A stretch of DNA of 64,000 nt from the NCBI GenBank assembly GCA_947685225.1, contig CANTUV010000062.1, forward strand, positions 16,822,501 to 16,886,500, in the 5' to 3' direction. Every line of letters begins with the position of its first letter. The stretch's first letter is position 1. The notes under the pieces were generated by a model, which worked only from the letters and a program-made list of their open reading frames with translations, ran no database searches and was not told where the DNA came from. The position numbers and the translations under genes were made by a program. This DNA is from Garcia nutans. Taxonomy: Eukaryota; Streptophyta; Magnoliopsida; Malpighiales; Euphorbiaceae. This document shows, one piece after another, positions 10,965 to 21,835 of the stretch.

Positions 10965-12689
10965 CTATTCTTCCTCAGATACACACCTGCGAACTATCTC
11001 ATCTTTGCATATCCGGAATAGGTAAGGTTCATCCCAAAAATAGAATTTACTCATGTGCAAAAACCTTTTCTTTTCCATAAATAACATGTCAGAACGCAAA
11101 ATACCACAAGTAAGATAGTTAGCAATATCTGCAAACCATGGTGAATTCATTACCGCAAACAACTGTTCATCAAGAAATGCTTCTAGATTTCTATGAATGC
11201 TACCAGATGCAAGATTTTCATCAAAGAAAGGTAACCTAGATAAATGATCAGCTACAACATTTTCACTTCCCTTAGTATCCTTGATTTGAAAATCAAATTC
11301 TTGTAATAATAGCACCCATCTAATTAAACGAGGTTTAGCATGTTGTTTTGTCAAGAGATATTTTAGAGTTGCATGATCTAAATGCACAATAATTTTAGAC
11401 CCAATCAAGTATGCTCTAAACTTATCTAAGGCAAAAACAACAACTAGCATTTCTTTTTCAGTTGTTGTGTAATTAACTTGTGCACTATTTAGGGTCAAGC
11501 TAGCATAATAGATCACTCTCAAAAATTTCTCAACCCTTTGCCAAAGGACAGCCCCTACTGCATGGTTGGATGCATCACACATAATTTTAAAAGGTAAAGA
11601 CCAAACAAGAGCTACAATTACCGGTGCACTAGTCAATTTTTCCTTAAGGGAATTGAAAGCTTGCATGCATTGTGCAGTAAATTCAAATGGAACATCTTTC
11701 CCAAGAAAATGACACAATGGTTGGCTTATTTTAGAAAAATCTTTAATAAACCTCCGGTAAAAACCTGCATGCCCTAGAAAGCTTCTTATTCCCTTAACAG
11801 AGGTAGGTGGGGGTAACTTAGCAATCAACTCTACCTTAGCTTTATCCACCTCAATCCCTTTACTTAACACAATATGGCCTAACACAATGCCATGAGTGAC
11901 CATGAAATGACTATTTTCCCAACTCAAAGTGAGATTACATTCAATGCATCTTTCAAGCACAAGAACAAGTTTACTAAGGCAATTATTAAAAGAGTCACCA
12001 AAAATAGAAAAATCATCATAAATACCTCAATAAAGTCATCTATCATGTCCGTGAAAATAGACATCATGCATCTCTGAAAAGTTGCAGGCGCATTGCACAA
12101 GCCAAAGGGCATATGCCGAAATGCATAAGTCCCAAAAGGGCAAGTAAAAGTGGTCTTGGATTGATCCTCTGGTGCTATCGCCACCTGATAATAACCTAAA
12201 AGTCCATCCAAAAAGCAATAGTGTGAGTGTCCAGAAAGTTTATCCAGCATTTGAACAATAAAAGGAAGAGGGAAATGATCTTTCTTTGTGGCATTATTTA
12301 ACTTCCTATAGTCTACACATTCTCCACCCAGTGGTAGTCCTAGTAGGAACCAATTCATTCTTTTCATTTTTTACCACAGTGATTCCTAATTTCTTAGGCA
12401 CTACATGTACTGGGCTAACCCACTCACAATAGGCTATTGGGTATACCACTCCTTCATCAAGCAATTTAAGCACTTCCTTCTTAACCACTTCACTCATGTT
12501 TGGGTTAAGGAGCCTTTGGGTCACTCTTACTGGTTTGGCTCCTTCTTCTAAGATAATTCTATGCATGCACATTGAAGGGCTAATACCTTTAATGTCACTC
12601 AACCCCCATTCTATAGCTCTTTTCAATCTTCTTAATTCACTCACCAACCTAATCTCTTCCCTTTCACTAAGTTCACTAGAAATTATCAC
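10965..12689 (-). pseudogene. Athila-type reverse transcriptase and RNase H
   Basis: Minus-strand order: linker and fingers (12689-12306; PSMCMHRIILEEGAKPVR, VVKKEVLKLLDEGVVYPI), palm (12367-12020; VDYRKLNNATKKDHFPLPF, FLDGLLGYYQVAIAPEDQ, FGLCNAPATFQRCM), then thumb and RNase H (11960-10965; SFLGHAGFYRRFIKDFSKI, CDASNHAVGAVL, YYASLTLNSAQVNYTTTEKE, DHATLKYLLTK, ENVVADHLSRL). Two frameshifts are visible. One lies near 12310-12370. The other is a single-base loss at the catalytic FMDD codons (about 12012-12020), after which the frame changes. The element cannot make active RT. Confidence 0.9.
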
Positions 12690-13440
12690 AAGGTGTTGTG
12701 ATCTCCTAAAAACACATATTTCAGGTTTTTAGGCAACTCCTTTAGCTCTAACTCAAGTGAAGGATTATTCTCTTCTTTTTGGATGGAGGGGAGCTCAAAT
12801 GATGGTTCCTCTTTAAATTCCTCTATTTCAACACTTTCTAATATATCAAGGCAACAAGCTACTTCTGAGTCAAAAATATCCAAGCCAAGATCTAAGGTCA
12901 GTGCCAGCTCCAATTTATCGAAAGAACCTGTTTGCAAGAAAACATCTGAAACAACTGCGTCAATATAATCAATTAAAGAGCAATCCTCATATAATGCAGT
13001 TGTAGGAATAGGAGAAGTGTTAAAAATAAAAAATTCAACCGTTTGTCCCAAGACAGTCATTGACAATTTACCATATTTAATGTCAATCAAGGTGTTGGTC
13101 ATAGCCATAAAAGGCCTACCCAGTAGAATAGTATGTGCGGATGGTGTAGGGTTATCTCCTTCCATGTCCAGAACTATAAAATCCATGGGCACTATCAACC
13201 CACCAACCTTAACTAACACATCTTCTATATCTCCTTTCGGGAATCTAAGAGATCTGTCAGCTAATTGCAATACCATTTTAGTAGGTTTAAGTTCCCCAAG
13301 TTCTAATTCAAGATATATAGAGTAAGGCATCAAATTAACGCTGGCTCCTAAATCACACATGCCATCAGTCCCCTTTCCATAACTCATAGTAATTTTAATT
13401 ATGAAACTGCCAGGATCCTTTAGCTTCGGAGGTAGTTTAT
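12686..13440 (-). pseudogene. Athila-type aspartic protease and flanking polyprotein
   Basis: The retropepsin-like protease processes the Gag-Pol polyprotein. On the minus strand the sequence shows PPKLKDPGSFIIKI, the active-site motif CDLGASVNLMP (the DLGAS form usual in Athila), and ILLGRPFMAMTNTLIDI. Acidic linker sequence follows toward the RT. The open frame extends upstream into 13441-13516, but that part translates hairpin LTR sequence (MTWPRPWPCSTWK), so the gene is joined directly to LTR DNA. Gag and the 5' leader are missing. Confidence 0.85.
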
Positions 13441-14000
13441 GTGGCCGTGTCCATGGCTTCTCAAATTTTTTCTTTCTTTTCCAAGTGGAACACGGCCAAG
13501 GCCTTGGCCATGTCATGTGACATGACTAATGGCTTGGTCATATCTCTTGAGTGTGTTCTCCACTGCATTTCCTCCTTGCTTCTTCTTTGCTTTGTTCAAT
13601 TAGTGAGACACGGCCAAGGCCTTGGCCGCATTTCTTGGCTTTGTTTACTTCTACCTTTGCTTCTTCCTATTTCGTTCTTTGGCTTCATTTGGTGAGACAC
13701 GGCCAAGGCCTTGGCCATGTCTTATGACACGGCCAGTGGCTTGGTCGTGTCTCTTGCTTGTGTCAAGCTCTGCCAAAATTTCCTGCCACTTTCCTTTGAT
13801 GAGGGACACGGCCAAGCCTTGAAGTGTCTAGGCCATGTCTCATATTTTTCCACCTTAATAATCCATCAAATTGAATTAAAGCTCTATCATTTTGTTTTTC
13901 ATACTGGATCAAATGCTTTAAACAAACTTTAAACACAAATTAAAAAAAAATCAATCAAAAGCCAATAAAATCACACTAAAAATAAACACATAAATGAACA
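13441..14000 (-). repeat. Partial 5' LTR of Athila element with hairpins
   Basis: 13441-13840 carries GACACGGCC-type hairpins. It is followed by the LTR-end signature (TTTAAACAAACTTTAAACA..., ACATAAATGAACA) that matches the outer part of the LTRs ending at 6238 and 62780. The inner half of the LTR, the primer site and gag are absent, so a deletion joined the middle of the LTR to the protease. The outer end at about 14000 abuts a Tat LTR fragment. Confidence 0.7.
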
Positions 14001-14263
14001 AAATAATTATCGCATGTAGTATGAATTATATCATAATGATTAAGAATTTTATAATATTTAGACATAAAAAGGAGGTCGGTTTCAATGAACCGGCTGTTGT
14101 AAAGGTGTTGGATCATTCTCTCCTTCCCCACATGTACCCAACTTTCCAAATCCATTAAGGGGATAGGGATTCCTTAGGAATCGAGTTATCTACCCCTTTC
14201 TTTTTCTCGGCCCGTCGCAAGAACCATTCTACATGGGAGTGGGGGTGAAAATCTCTGCTCACA
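14001..14263 (+). repeat. Fragment of Tat LTR (3' part)
   Basis: Contains AAGAATTTTATAATATT, GGAGGTCGGTTTCAATGAACC, CACATGTACCCAACTTTCC and GGGATTCCTTAGGAATCGAG, then ends GCTCACA. These blocks recur in order at 50880-51065 (same strand) and, inverted, at 60386-60598 plus 62786-62900. The terminus matches the inverted copy, whose outer end is TGTGAGC at 60386. From 14264 to 14412 I see nothing recognisable. Confidence 0.75.
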
Positions 14264-15002
14264 AATTTGATGTAGGGAGTTGATTGTATAGTAACTATCT
14301 ACGAAAAGGCTTGAAGTTAAACCACTTAACTTTCTCAACACTTGGGTAGTCATGATGCATTACTACATGCCAATCTTGGTATGATTAATATTAATTAGTT
14401 GATTAAAGAATCTAGGGGTGTCAAATCATGTTCATGTCGGGTTGAAAGACACTAGTAACACGATTAAGCACAGTATAAACATGACATGTTTATTAATTGT
14501 GTCAAAATTTCTCGGCACTTACACAACACAAAATTTTAATGGATAATATGACATGACACGCATAACACGTTTATTTAAAATAGGTCTTATATGGGTCATA
14601 TAATATGACACAACCTACTTAACTTGTATAATTGACATGACCCATTTAACTCGTATAACTTGTATAACCCACCTATTAAAAATTCACATAAAGCCTTAAA
14701 AATCTAACAATGTTCATATTACAAATACACATAAAGTCATAAATATCATAAATAAAACCATTAAAATATTACAAATAAAAACAAACACATAGAATTTCTA
14801 AATAAATATCATCTAAATTATAGAATTAGATGATGAAGCAGAAATATTTTTTTCCAATTTAGAAGGCTCTAAGTTAAGCTCTATGATATCTTTTATAAGT
14901 TCTTCAAGTTCTAAATTCTCTGCATATATAAAGTAAATAAAAATAGTTAATTAGTTAAACATAAGAATAAAAATTATTTCAAATCTTAATACTAGATATA
15001 CC

Positions 15003-15141
15003 TTAAACTCCAAATATACAATCTCTACAACACACTAAGGCTTCCACCACATCAGGCTTAAGTGCACTCCTAAATTGATCAAGAACCCTTCCACTATTGT
15101 TGAATGAACTTTCAGAAGCAACTGTGGTGATAGGAATGGCT
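15003..15141 (-). pseudogene. hAT transposase C-terminal dimerisation region
   Basis: The minus-strand frame encodes ILAIPITTVASESSFNNSGR followed by VLDQFRSALKPDVVEALVCC. This is the conserved hAT C-terminal dimerisation motif (family form: LAIPxSTVASESxFS...GRVLDxxRSxLxPxxVEALIC). The coding sequence is cut off at 15146 by the nested LTR. The preceding residues (MAHDVL) lie on the far side of it at 17672-17695. Confidence 0.88.
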
Positions 15142-15146
15142 AGAAT

Positions 15147-17334
15147 ATATATGTAAAATACGCATATACAACACAAGAATGTCACCATTCTTGCCATTAG
15201 AAAATTCTTCATAATTTTAATAAAATAGTTTAATCTCTGAAAATCAATTTATCATATAAACAAATATGAAAATAAGTAAGTAAATATTAAAATAGTATTT
15301 ATTAATAAAAATATTTGGAAAAAATTCGTTAGAGTTTTTTCTGTAATTTGGATGTTTCCCCAAAAACATACAATTATACAACCTATAAAAACAATTGCAC
15401 TCCCAATACATATACATCCAATACTCCATCATTTCCCCAAACGTACTCAATATCTCAAAATCACATGATCATTTATATATATAAAAAGGTATCTCAATAT
15501 TTTCATTGTTTAAACAAACCTTATATATATATAAGGAAATACTTTTAACATTCACCACACTTAATTCAACATTAAGTTTTCAACATTTTTATGCAAACTA
15601 TAATGTGTACAAATATATTATGATAAACTAAAAAAAAATATTTATATGCTAAGAAGTGGCATTGGCCTGGTGGCAAATGGATAAACTTCTAGCATTATCC
15701 ACAAGTCCTAGACTTAGTCAGGTCTAGCAGTACTCTCTGTATTTATCTAGTCACCTGCGCAATGAAATCCAATCTTGTTAAGCTTATAGTCTAGTGGTAC
15801 ATATTTTGATAATAATAAAAATAATTTTAAAACAAAGTGCTTTTTTTTTGAACATGCAATGGATTATGCATAAGAACATACATTAGTCATATACAACATC
15901 GATTTATCACAATCACATACATTGAGCTCAAATAATCCTATGTAATATTTATATTCCAGAGATATTGATTTAGTTTATCACAAGAGTTGATACCTTTGTG
16001 TCTATCCCTAAAGACAAATAATATCATCACCAGTGACATGCAGTGTCTAGCCTGAAGGCAAATAATATTATAAGTGATGCCCAACATCTAGCCCAAAAGG
16101 CAAATTATATAATAGGCATGTCATGCTAATAACACCAAATTCAATTCTCTGGAATAGAATATTGTATAAGATAAGCACACATTTCATATATATATATCAT
16201 ATTTTCTTATTGATTTTCTCCTCACATTTTCCATATTTCAATCACATTGACATTTTTTCCTCATGTTTCACATTTCATGCTCATTTCTCATATTTTTCAA
16301 TTATAAAAGCACATTTTCTTGCCACATTTAGAATGTGGCTGATTCCTTCCATTCAATTGCAATGACACATTTACAATGTGATGGATTCCTTCCATTCAAT
16401 CACATGATGCAATTATTACAAGTTACACATAACAATGTTGTTTGCTATTGTACAATTGCTTAATAACTCACACTTTATGCATTTTGCACAATTTAACACA
16501 AATCCATGCATTTTAAATGTTATCACTCACATCAAAGTAGCATGGGACAAATATCAACATACATTACAACATGCCAATTCAATGCAATTTAATACATAAT
16601 TACCAAAGTATGTACTAATCTTCACTTAAGACAACTTCCAAGCTAAGTTCACTCCCTTTCCTTCACCTTACTTAAATGCTCTTCACCTCTTGGATTGGGA
16701 AATCTCACACTAATCAACTTCTAACCACATTATAAATTTAAATAATTCATTAGAAGCATAATTCTACTCACTTTAATAATTTAAACTTCACTTATCACAT
16801 TTCTTTCAAATTTTCAACATTTGCCCTAACATTATTTAGTTTTGGAATTCTATTCTAATCAATTCCAAATTAAGTTTTAAGCTAAATTATATCATTAGAA
16901 TCATATTGTAACACAATTTAATAATTCAAATGCCATTTACATCCATTCTTTACAAATTTCACCAAAAACCCTGAATTTATTACTTCTTCTCCCAAACCTC
17001 AACCAAACCAAATCAAATCAATCATCTAAAGTTAAATCATTGCTTATACCTCGAAATAACATCGTTCCATACCATTTAAATAATTATCTAACATCCATCA
17101 AAATCACAAATTCCACATAATCATATGCTTAAAGAAAAGCTAGCAAAATCAAAAGATTTCTTACCTATTACTTATGTTTTCTTCAAAATCACCTTTAATC
17201 CTTGAGAAATCTTGTAGAATTTGATGGATTGAAGAAGAAAAAACTCCTCATTGGACTCCTATGAAATTCAGGTAGCTAAGAAGAAGAAGAAGACTTAAAA
17301 TGTGGTATTTTTATTTCCTCTTTTAATTCTAGTC

Positions 17335-17403
<69 letters not shown>

Positions 17404-17671
17404 TTAATTACTTAACAATTAAGCTTTTTTCCATCTTTCATTCAAAATTAAATTTTTATTTTTATTTATTTTATTATTATTATTATCTTTTTACCTTTTT
17501 ATCCCTTTGACTTTTTAACTCTGATTTTTTATTTTTTTTAACTAAATTTATATTTTATGTATATTTCATTTATATCCTCCATATATATTATGTATTTTAT
17601 TTTCCTTACACCTTACTTTGCACTACTAGATTATGTATTTAATTATATTTAATAAAACTAGTGGCGTTACA
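15147..17671 (-). mobile_element. Solo LTR, TGTAATATCC family, copy 2, nested in hAT
   Basis: Related to 1601-4604 over most of its length: GTAAAATACGCATATAC at 15153, the AGACTTAGTCAGGTCTAG block at 15712, the cluster of T(C)ATTTTTCAC sequences, and a GAAGAAGAAGAAGA run near 17280. It ends GTTACA at 17671. The 5-bp flanks are AGAAT (15142-15146) and AGAAC (17672-17676). About 50 bp of the expected other terminus is missing at 15147. There is no coding sequence. It contains an ATT microsatellite at 17338-17403. Confidence 0.78.
17338..17403. repeat. (AAT)n microsatellite
   Basis: About 21 uninterrupted AAT/ATA triplets inside the nested LTR. Likely length-polymorphic. Confidence 0.95.
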
Positions 17672-18890
17672 AGAACATCATGAGCCATGCATGCAATTTG
17701 AGGATACCTATATTAGTTTCCTTTCCGATATGAGAATACATCTAGCTTAATCTTTTGATTTATCAAGATAAAGTTCCAACTGACTCTTTTGTTGAATAAC
17801 ATCACCACAATCAAACAAAGTCAAACTCCTAAAAAATAATGAAAAAAATATTCATTAAATTAACTTAGTTTTGTATTTAAATACAAGAAATAAAAAAGAA
17901 TATAAACTAAAAATAAAAAAATTAATAAAAGATTCAAATTTGAATACTTGTAGTACATCTTTTGCAAAAGAAGATCTTGTTGCATCACACTTTGTTCTTT
18001 GCATGGTTTTGTTTCTAGAAGCTCCACTACTTGTCTCAACACTTATATTTTGTAGCTTAACATCATTCACATACTTAGAACACAAGGAGAATAAATCATT
18101 TCTAACTTTAGAAACCTCAAGTAAGCCCTCATCACCATAGAGCTTCTTATAGCACCATTCTACAAAATTCAACTTATGCCTAGTATCTAAAATCACAATA
18201 ATAGCCAAAATTCTACTATATTCAAACCGATAGTTCTTAAATTTTTCAAACATCTTCTCCCCTAATAATTTCATGTACACATCTTCATTAGACGAACTTT
18301 CTTTCAAAGTCAAATGAGCAGTAAAAATCAAAGGAAAATACAAATTTGTTGTTGGATGTTTAATGTCAAAAAAGAGACAAGTGATATCATTGAAGACTTG
18401 CAAAAACTTACAAATTTTTTCTACCTTAGCCAAATCATCAAAATATGGATAATGCTTGAAATTAGAGTCACTTGTTTAAAGATGAAAAAAAGCATTTTGG
18501 TAATACAAAGCACTATCAAGTATCAAATATGTTGAATTACATCTAGTAGGAACATCTTGTCTCAAACCTTTTCTCGAATCTAAACCCCAAAGACCAGCAT
18601 ATTCTAAAAATTTGATTTTCTAACTTGACAACCCTTCACATACTTAACATTTTCCTAATTTTCAAAACTAAATTATCGATCTCATTCCAGCCATTTTGAA
18701 CTATCAAGTTCAAGATATGAGTAGAGCATCTCATGTAGAAAAGTCTCATTGACTCAAAAGTTCCCCTAGCAACCATAAGATTTTTTAATAAATAAATACA
18801 CACATCATTGGCAGTTGCATTATCAAAAGTAATAGAAAATATTCTAGCATCTATTTGCCAATTGCATAAGAAATTATGAATTGTTAACAC
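17672..18890 (-). pseudogene. hAT transposase catalytic and insertion region
   Basis: Read on the minus strand: 18890-18636 shows the catalytic-domain block (RIFSITFDNATANDV, then MRCSTHILNLIVQNGWNEID, the family's CxxHxLNLxV site). 18433-17855 encodes DITCLFFDIKHPTTNLYF, MFEKFKNYRFEYSRIL and LDTRHKLNFVEWCY, typical of the RICESLEEPER-like hAT transposase C-terminal half. The stretch 17672-17700 supplies the MAHDVL residues just before the LTR insertion. Stops and frame changes between these pieces show a dead gene. Confidence 0.85.
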
Positions 18891-19070
18891 AAAACTACCC
18901 CATTATGAGGAGGAGGCATATAATAAAAGTTTAAGATTCTCTTTTGTAAATGTCAGTCCTTGTCAATGAAATGCCCGGTTAAATAGATATACCAATCAGT
19001 AGTCATAGAAGACCAACAATTAGAAGTTAAACATATTCTCCCCAATGTTGACTCCGACATAGATTTTACT

Positions 19071-19595
19071 TTAATTCTTTCCCTTCTGTATACGATTTAC
19101 CCTACAAGTATTCCTTGATATGAGATGCAAACTGGGTCTTAAAAAACAAAAAAAATTTCTCATCCCTATCCACTCAACGAATTGAAATGGCAAATCATAC
19201 ATAATAACAGTAACAGATATTAATTCTCTAAATTCACGAACACAAAATTTCACATTTATAATAGACCCATCACCTTGAGATATTAAAGTTTGACCTACAT
19301 CTCTAGTATCTTTTCTAGGACACACTGCTATATGATATTTCATTTTAACTGTCCCATACTTGTTATCAGTTAAATAAAGATTTCCATAAGCTTTGCATCT
19401 TGCACTTCTTTTCTTTTTCTTCCTATCCACTAGCTCAAAATACTTCCATACAACTGAAGATAACTTCCTTGACCTTTTTTCCTTTTTCACTGTCATTCCA
19501 TCATCAAGTTCTTCTAACTCCAAAACATCATCTTCTTCTTCTAGATTAAGACTTTCCTCATTAACCTCAATTGAATCAGATTGAGTAGCAGCCAT
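19071..19595 (-). pseudogene. hAT transposase N-terminus with BED zinc finger
   Basis: The likely start is the ATG at 19593-19595, directly after a TTGCAG acceptor-like sequence, which suggests a 5' leader intron. An acidic N-terminus (NEESLNLEEEDDVLELEELD) precedes a BED-type finger: SSVVWKYFEL..., RCKAYG, then YHIAVC. The second cysteine of the CxxC pair is Tyr (CKAY), so zinc binding should be lost. Homology to the transposase breaks down beyond about 19150. An in-frame extension to 19670 is not supported. Confidence 0.75.
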
Positions 19596-19599
19596 CTGC

Positions 19600-21060
19600 A
19601 ATGACAAATATCCAAGTAATATATTTAGGTTATGCAATAAATTTATTAAGTAGAAATTTATAATAGTCAAGGATAGTTGTCAAAATTAGAATGCATATTC
19701 ATATTCACTTAACAGATTTATTATTATCAGTAAAACACTTATTTTTTTATAACATATCCTAACTTAAAAGATTTTATATTTAAATTTGACTTTATGCTGA
19801 AATTATTGAGTTGTTTGCAAATTAATATATCAAAACTAAACACCAATTGATAGCAAACCAACAGAAAAGCAAACACCAAACAATACATCAATCTATGCAT
19901 ATAACATCTAATAAGAGACCAACACATATAGCAGTACTAGGACCATACATTTACCTAGCATCTTTGACTCTAATAATTTAAACAAATTATATTTATATAC
20001 TAAGATTCCACTTGTTTTTGGAATTTCAACATCTTTTAATTTATAATAATATTGTGTACCATGCTAGTTATGCAAGTTCAATGAGATTATCTATTAGAGC
20101 TATAAAAAATGGTGTCTAGACACATTATCTATTACTATTCAAATAGGTCATTACTTATCAATCATATCTTTGTAAAAAATAACTCTATTAAGTGCCATAA
20201 CTTTTTGTCTTTTTTTGTTTTAAGTGAGAATTTCAAGGAGAACTTAACACAAAATCATGAAAAATCATTTAAGGGGCAAATTAATTGAAAGCATTAACCA
20301 TAGAAATTAGAGAAAATCACAGGTTCTATTTTATTAGCAAATAGACCCACAATCCAGAAATATTGCAAGAATAAACAATATATCTATGCAATAACTAAGT
20401 TTTAAACCATAAAAAATCATAAAACCATAAACAATACTCATAAACCAAGTTTTAATTAAATTTCAGAAACCCTTTTTCAATAATATGCAAACTTTCATGC
20501 CATCTGAGCAAATCCATACAAGAGAATCAGAAACAACCATGTAAACTCATTGAAGATGAAGAGAAATGTTGATTTATCTCATTCAGTTAAGACATGCTTC
20601 TCGTAAGGTTCTTCGCTCTTATCAAATGTGTGCTTCTCTTAAGAATAATAATTTTTCTGATGAGTAAAAGAGGAAGGAGAAAAGAGATAGAGGTGAGGCT
20701 GTGAGAGAGGTGAAAGGAGATGGAGGTGAAGCTATGAGAGAGGAGAAAGAGGTGGTTGTGAGAGGAGAGAAAGAGGCAACAGTGAGTAGGGTTAAACCTT
20801 AAAGTGCAAAAGTCTGAATTGTGAAACGTAAGTAGAAAAGGATATTAGTTTTAGGTTTTTAAAAGTCACAAAGATGTAGTTTTGAATTGCATTAAAATGA
20901 TATTGTTTCAATTAAATGGGTTGTAGAGGGGTTTGCTTGTCAACCTGCTACATTACTCATTTTAAATCGTGTCATAAATGGGTCGACTCGTTATTAATAC
21001 AAACCCATTAAGGGTCAATCATAAATCATTAATTTTACATATTTCACGTGTCATATTCTT
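19600..21060 (-). other. hAT 5' non-coding region
   Basis: AT-rich sequence between the transposase start and the right terminal repeat. It contains purine-rich GAGAGGAGAAAGAGGTG runs near 20690-20780 (probable leader on the element's transcript side) and, near 20960-21060, repeats of GGGTC and GTGTCAT shared with the other subterminal region. No gene seen. Confidence 0.5.
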
Positions 21061-21169
21061 TGTCATGGCCCATTTTGACACCCCCTAAGCGAATCAATTC
21101 TAATTCAAGAGTTCAATAAAGGAAACCCTAATTGCAAATAAAGGTAAAATCGGTATTTCACTGCCAATG

Positions 21170-21820
21170 TGTTCGACAACCTAATGAATCACATACTAAA
21201 AAGGCTAAGAAATAATTAAATTGGCTTTATAATATGTTATTAGATAATAGATTAATGGATTGAATCCATTAGTGAAGAGAAAGAATGTATTGAATAGATT
21301 ATTAAAGCCATGGGCCTATGTAGGCTGAGTTGGACTTATTTGGCTTAGTAGGGTTCTTAAAACCCTAATTTAACTTAAGGGACTTAAGGGCCAATGAAAT
21401 AAATAAGTTTAATTGAGTGTTGGCAGCTAAGAGAAAGAAAAAAAAAACATTTTTCATTCACGTTGGAAAAGGAGAGAGAGTTTTTCCTCTCAAAAACCAT
21501 AGTCACCTTTCATCTTTCTCTTTTATTCTAGTGCAATTCGGATTTTATAGCACAAAACCTATTACCAAGGCACTCCAATTAGATTAGAGAATATTTTCCC
21601 CTTGTGTGGATACCATAAAGACATTCTAGATTGGATCGTTGTGGTTTCCTACAACCCAACTATGTGAAAGAGGTTAATTGAAGGCAACTAAAATGTATAA
21701 CCTCCTCTTCTTTGCATTATTTTTTTATTTCAATTTTAATTGTTTTGGGTAATCCTTTTTCAGTTAAAATTTCATTTTTTGGCTGCCTATTGGCTTCCAT
21801 AATTATTCTATATCCCAACA
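21170..21820 (+). repeat. LTR-like sequence followed by an initiator-Met primer site
   Basis: The stretch from TGTTCGACAA (21170) to ATATCCCAACA (21820) is directly followed by TGGTATTAGAGCCC (21822-21835), the usual form of a primer-binding site complementary to initiator tRNA-Met. The inside looks like a plant leader (AACCCTAA near 21360, GA-rich stretch near 21470). I did not find the matching second LTR in the window, so the left boundary is tentative. Confidence 0.5.
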
Positions 21821-21835
21821 GTGGTATTAGAGCCC

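Larger units (their letters stand above)
14413..21087 (-). mobile_element. hAT-family DNA transposon, split by an LTR
   Basis: Terminal inverted repeats TAGGGGTGTCAAAT (14413) and, read inward on the minus strand, TAGGGGGTGTCAAAA (from 21087). The flanking 8-mers AAAGAATC (14405-14412) and AGCGAATC (21088-21095) match at six of eight positions, as expected of an aged 8-bp hAT duplication. Without the nested LTR (15147-17671) the element is about 4.1 kb, a normal size for an autonomous hAT. The transposase is on the minus strand in fragments. Both ends hold many short repeats of the ATGACAC / ATGGGTCAT type, plausible subterminal transposase sites. Confidence 0.88.
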
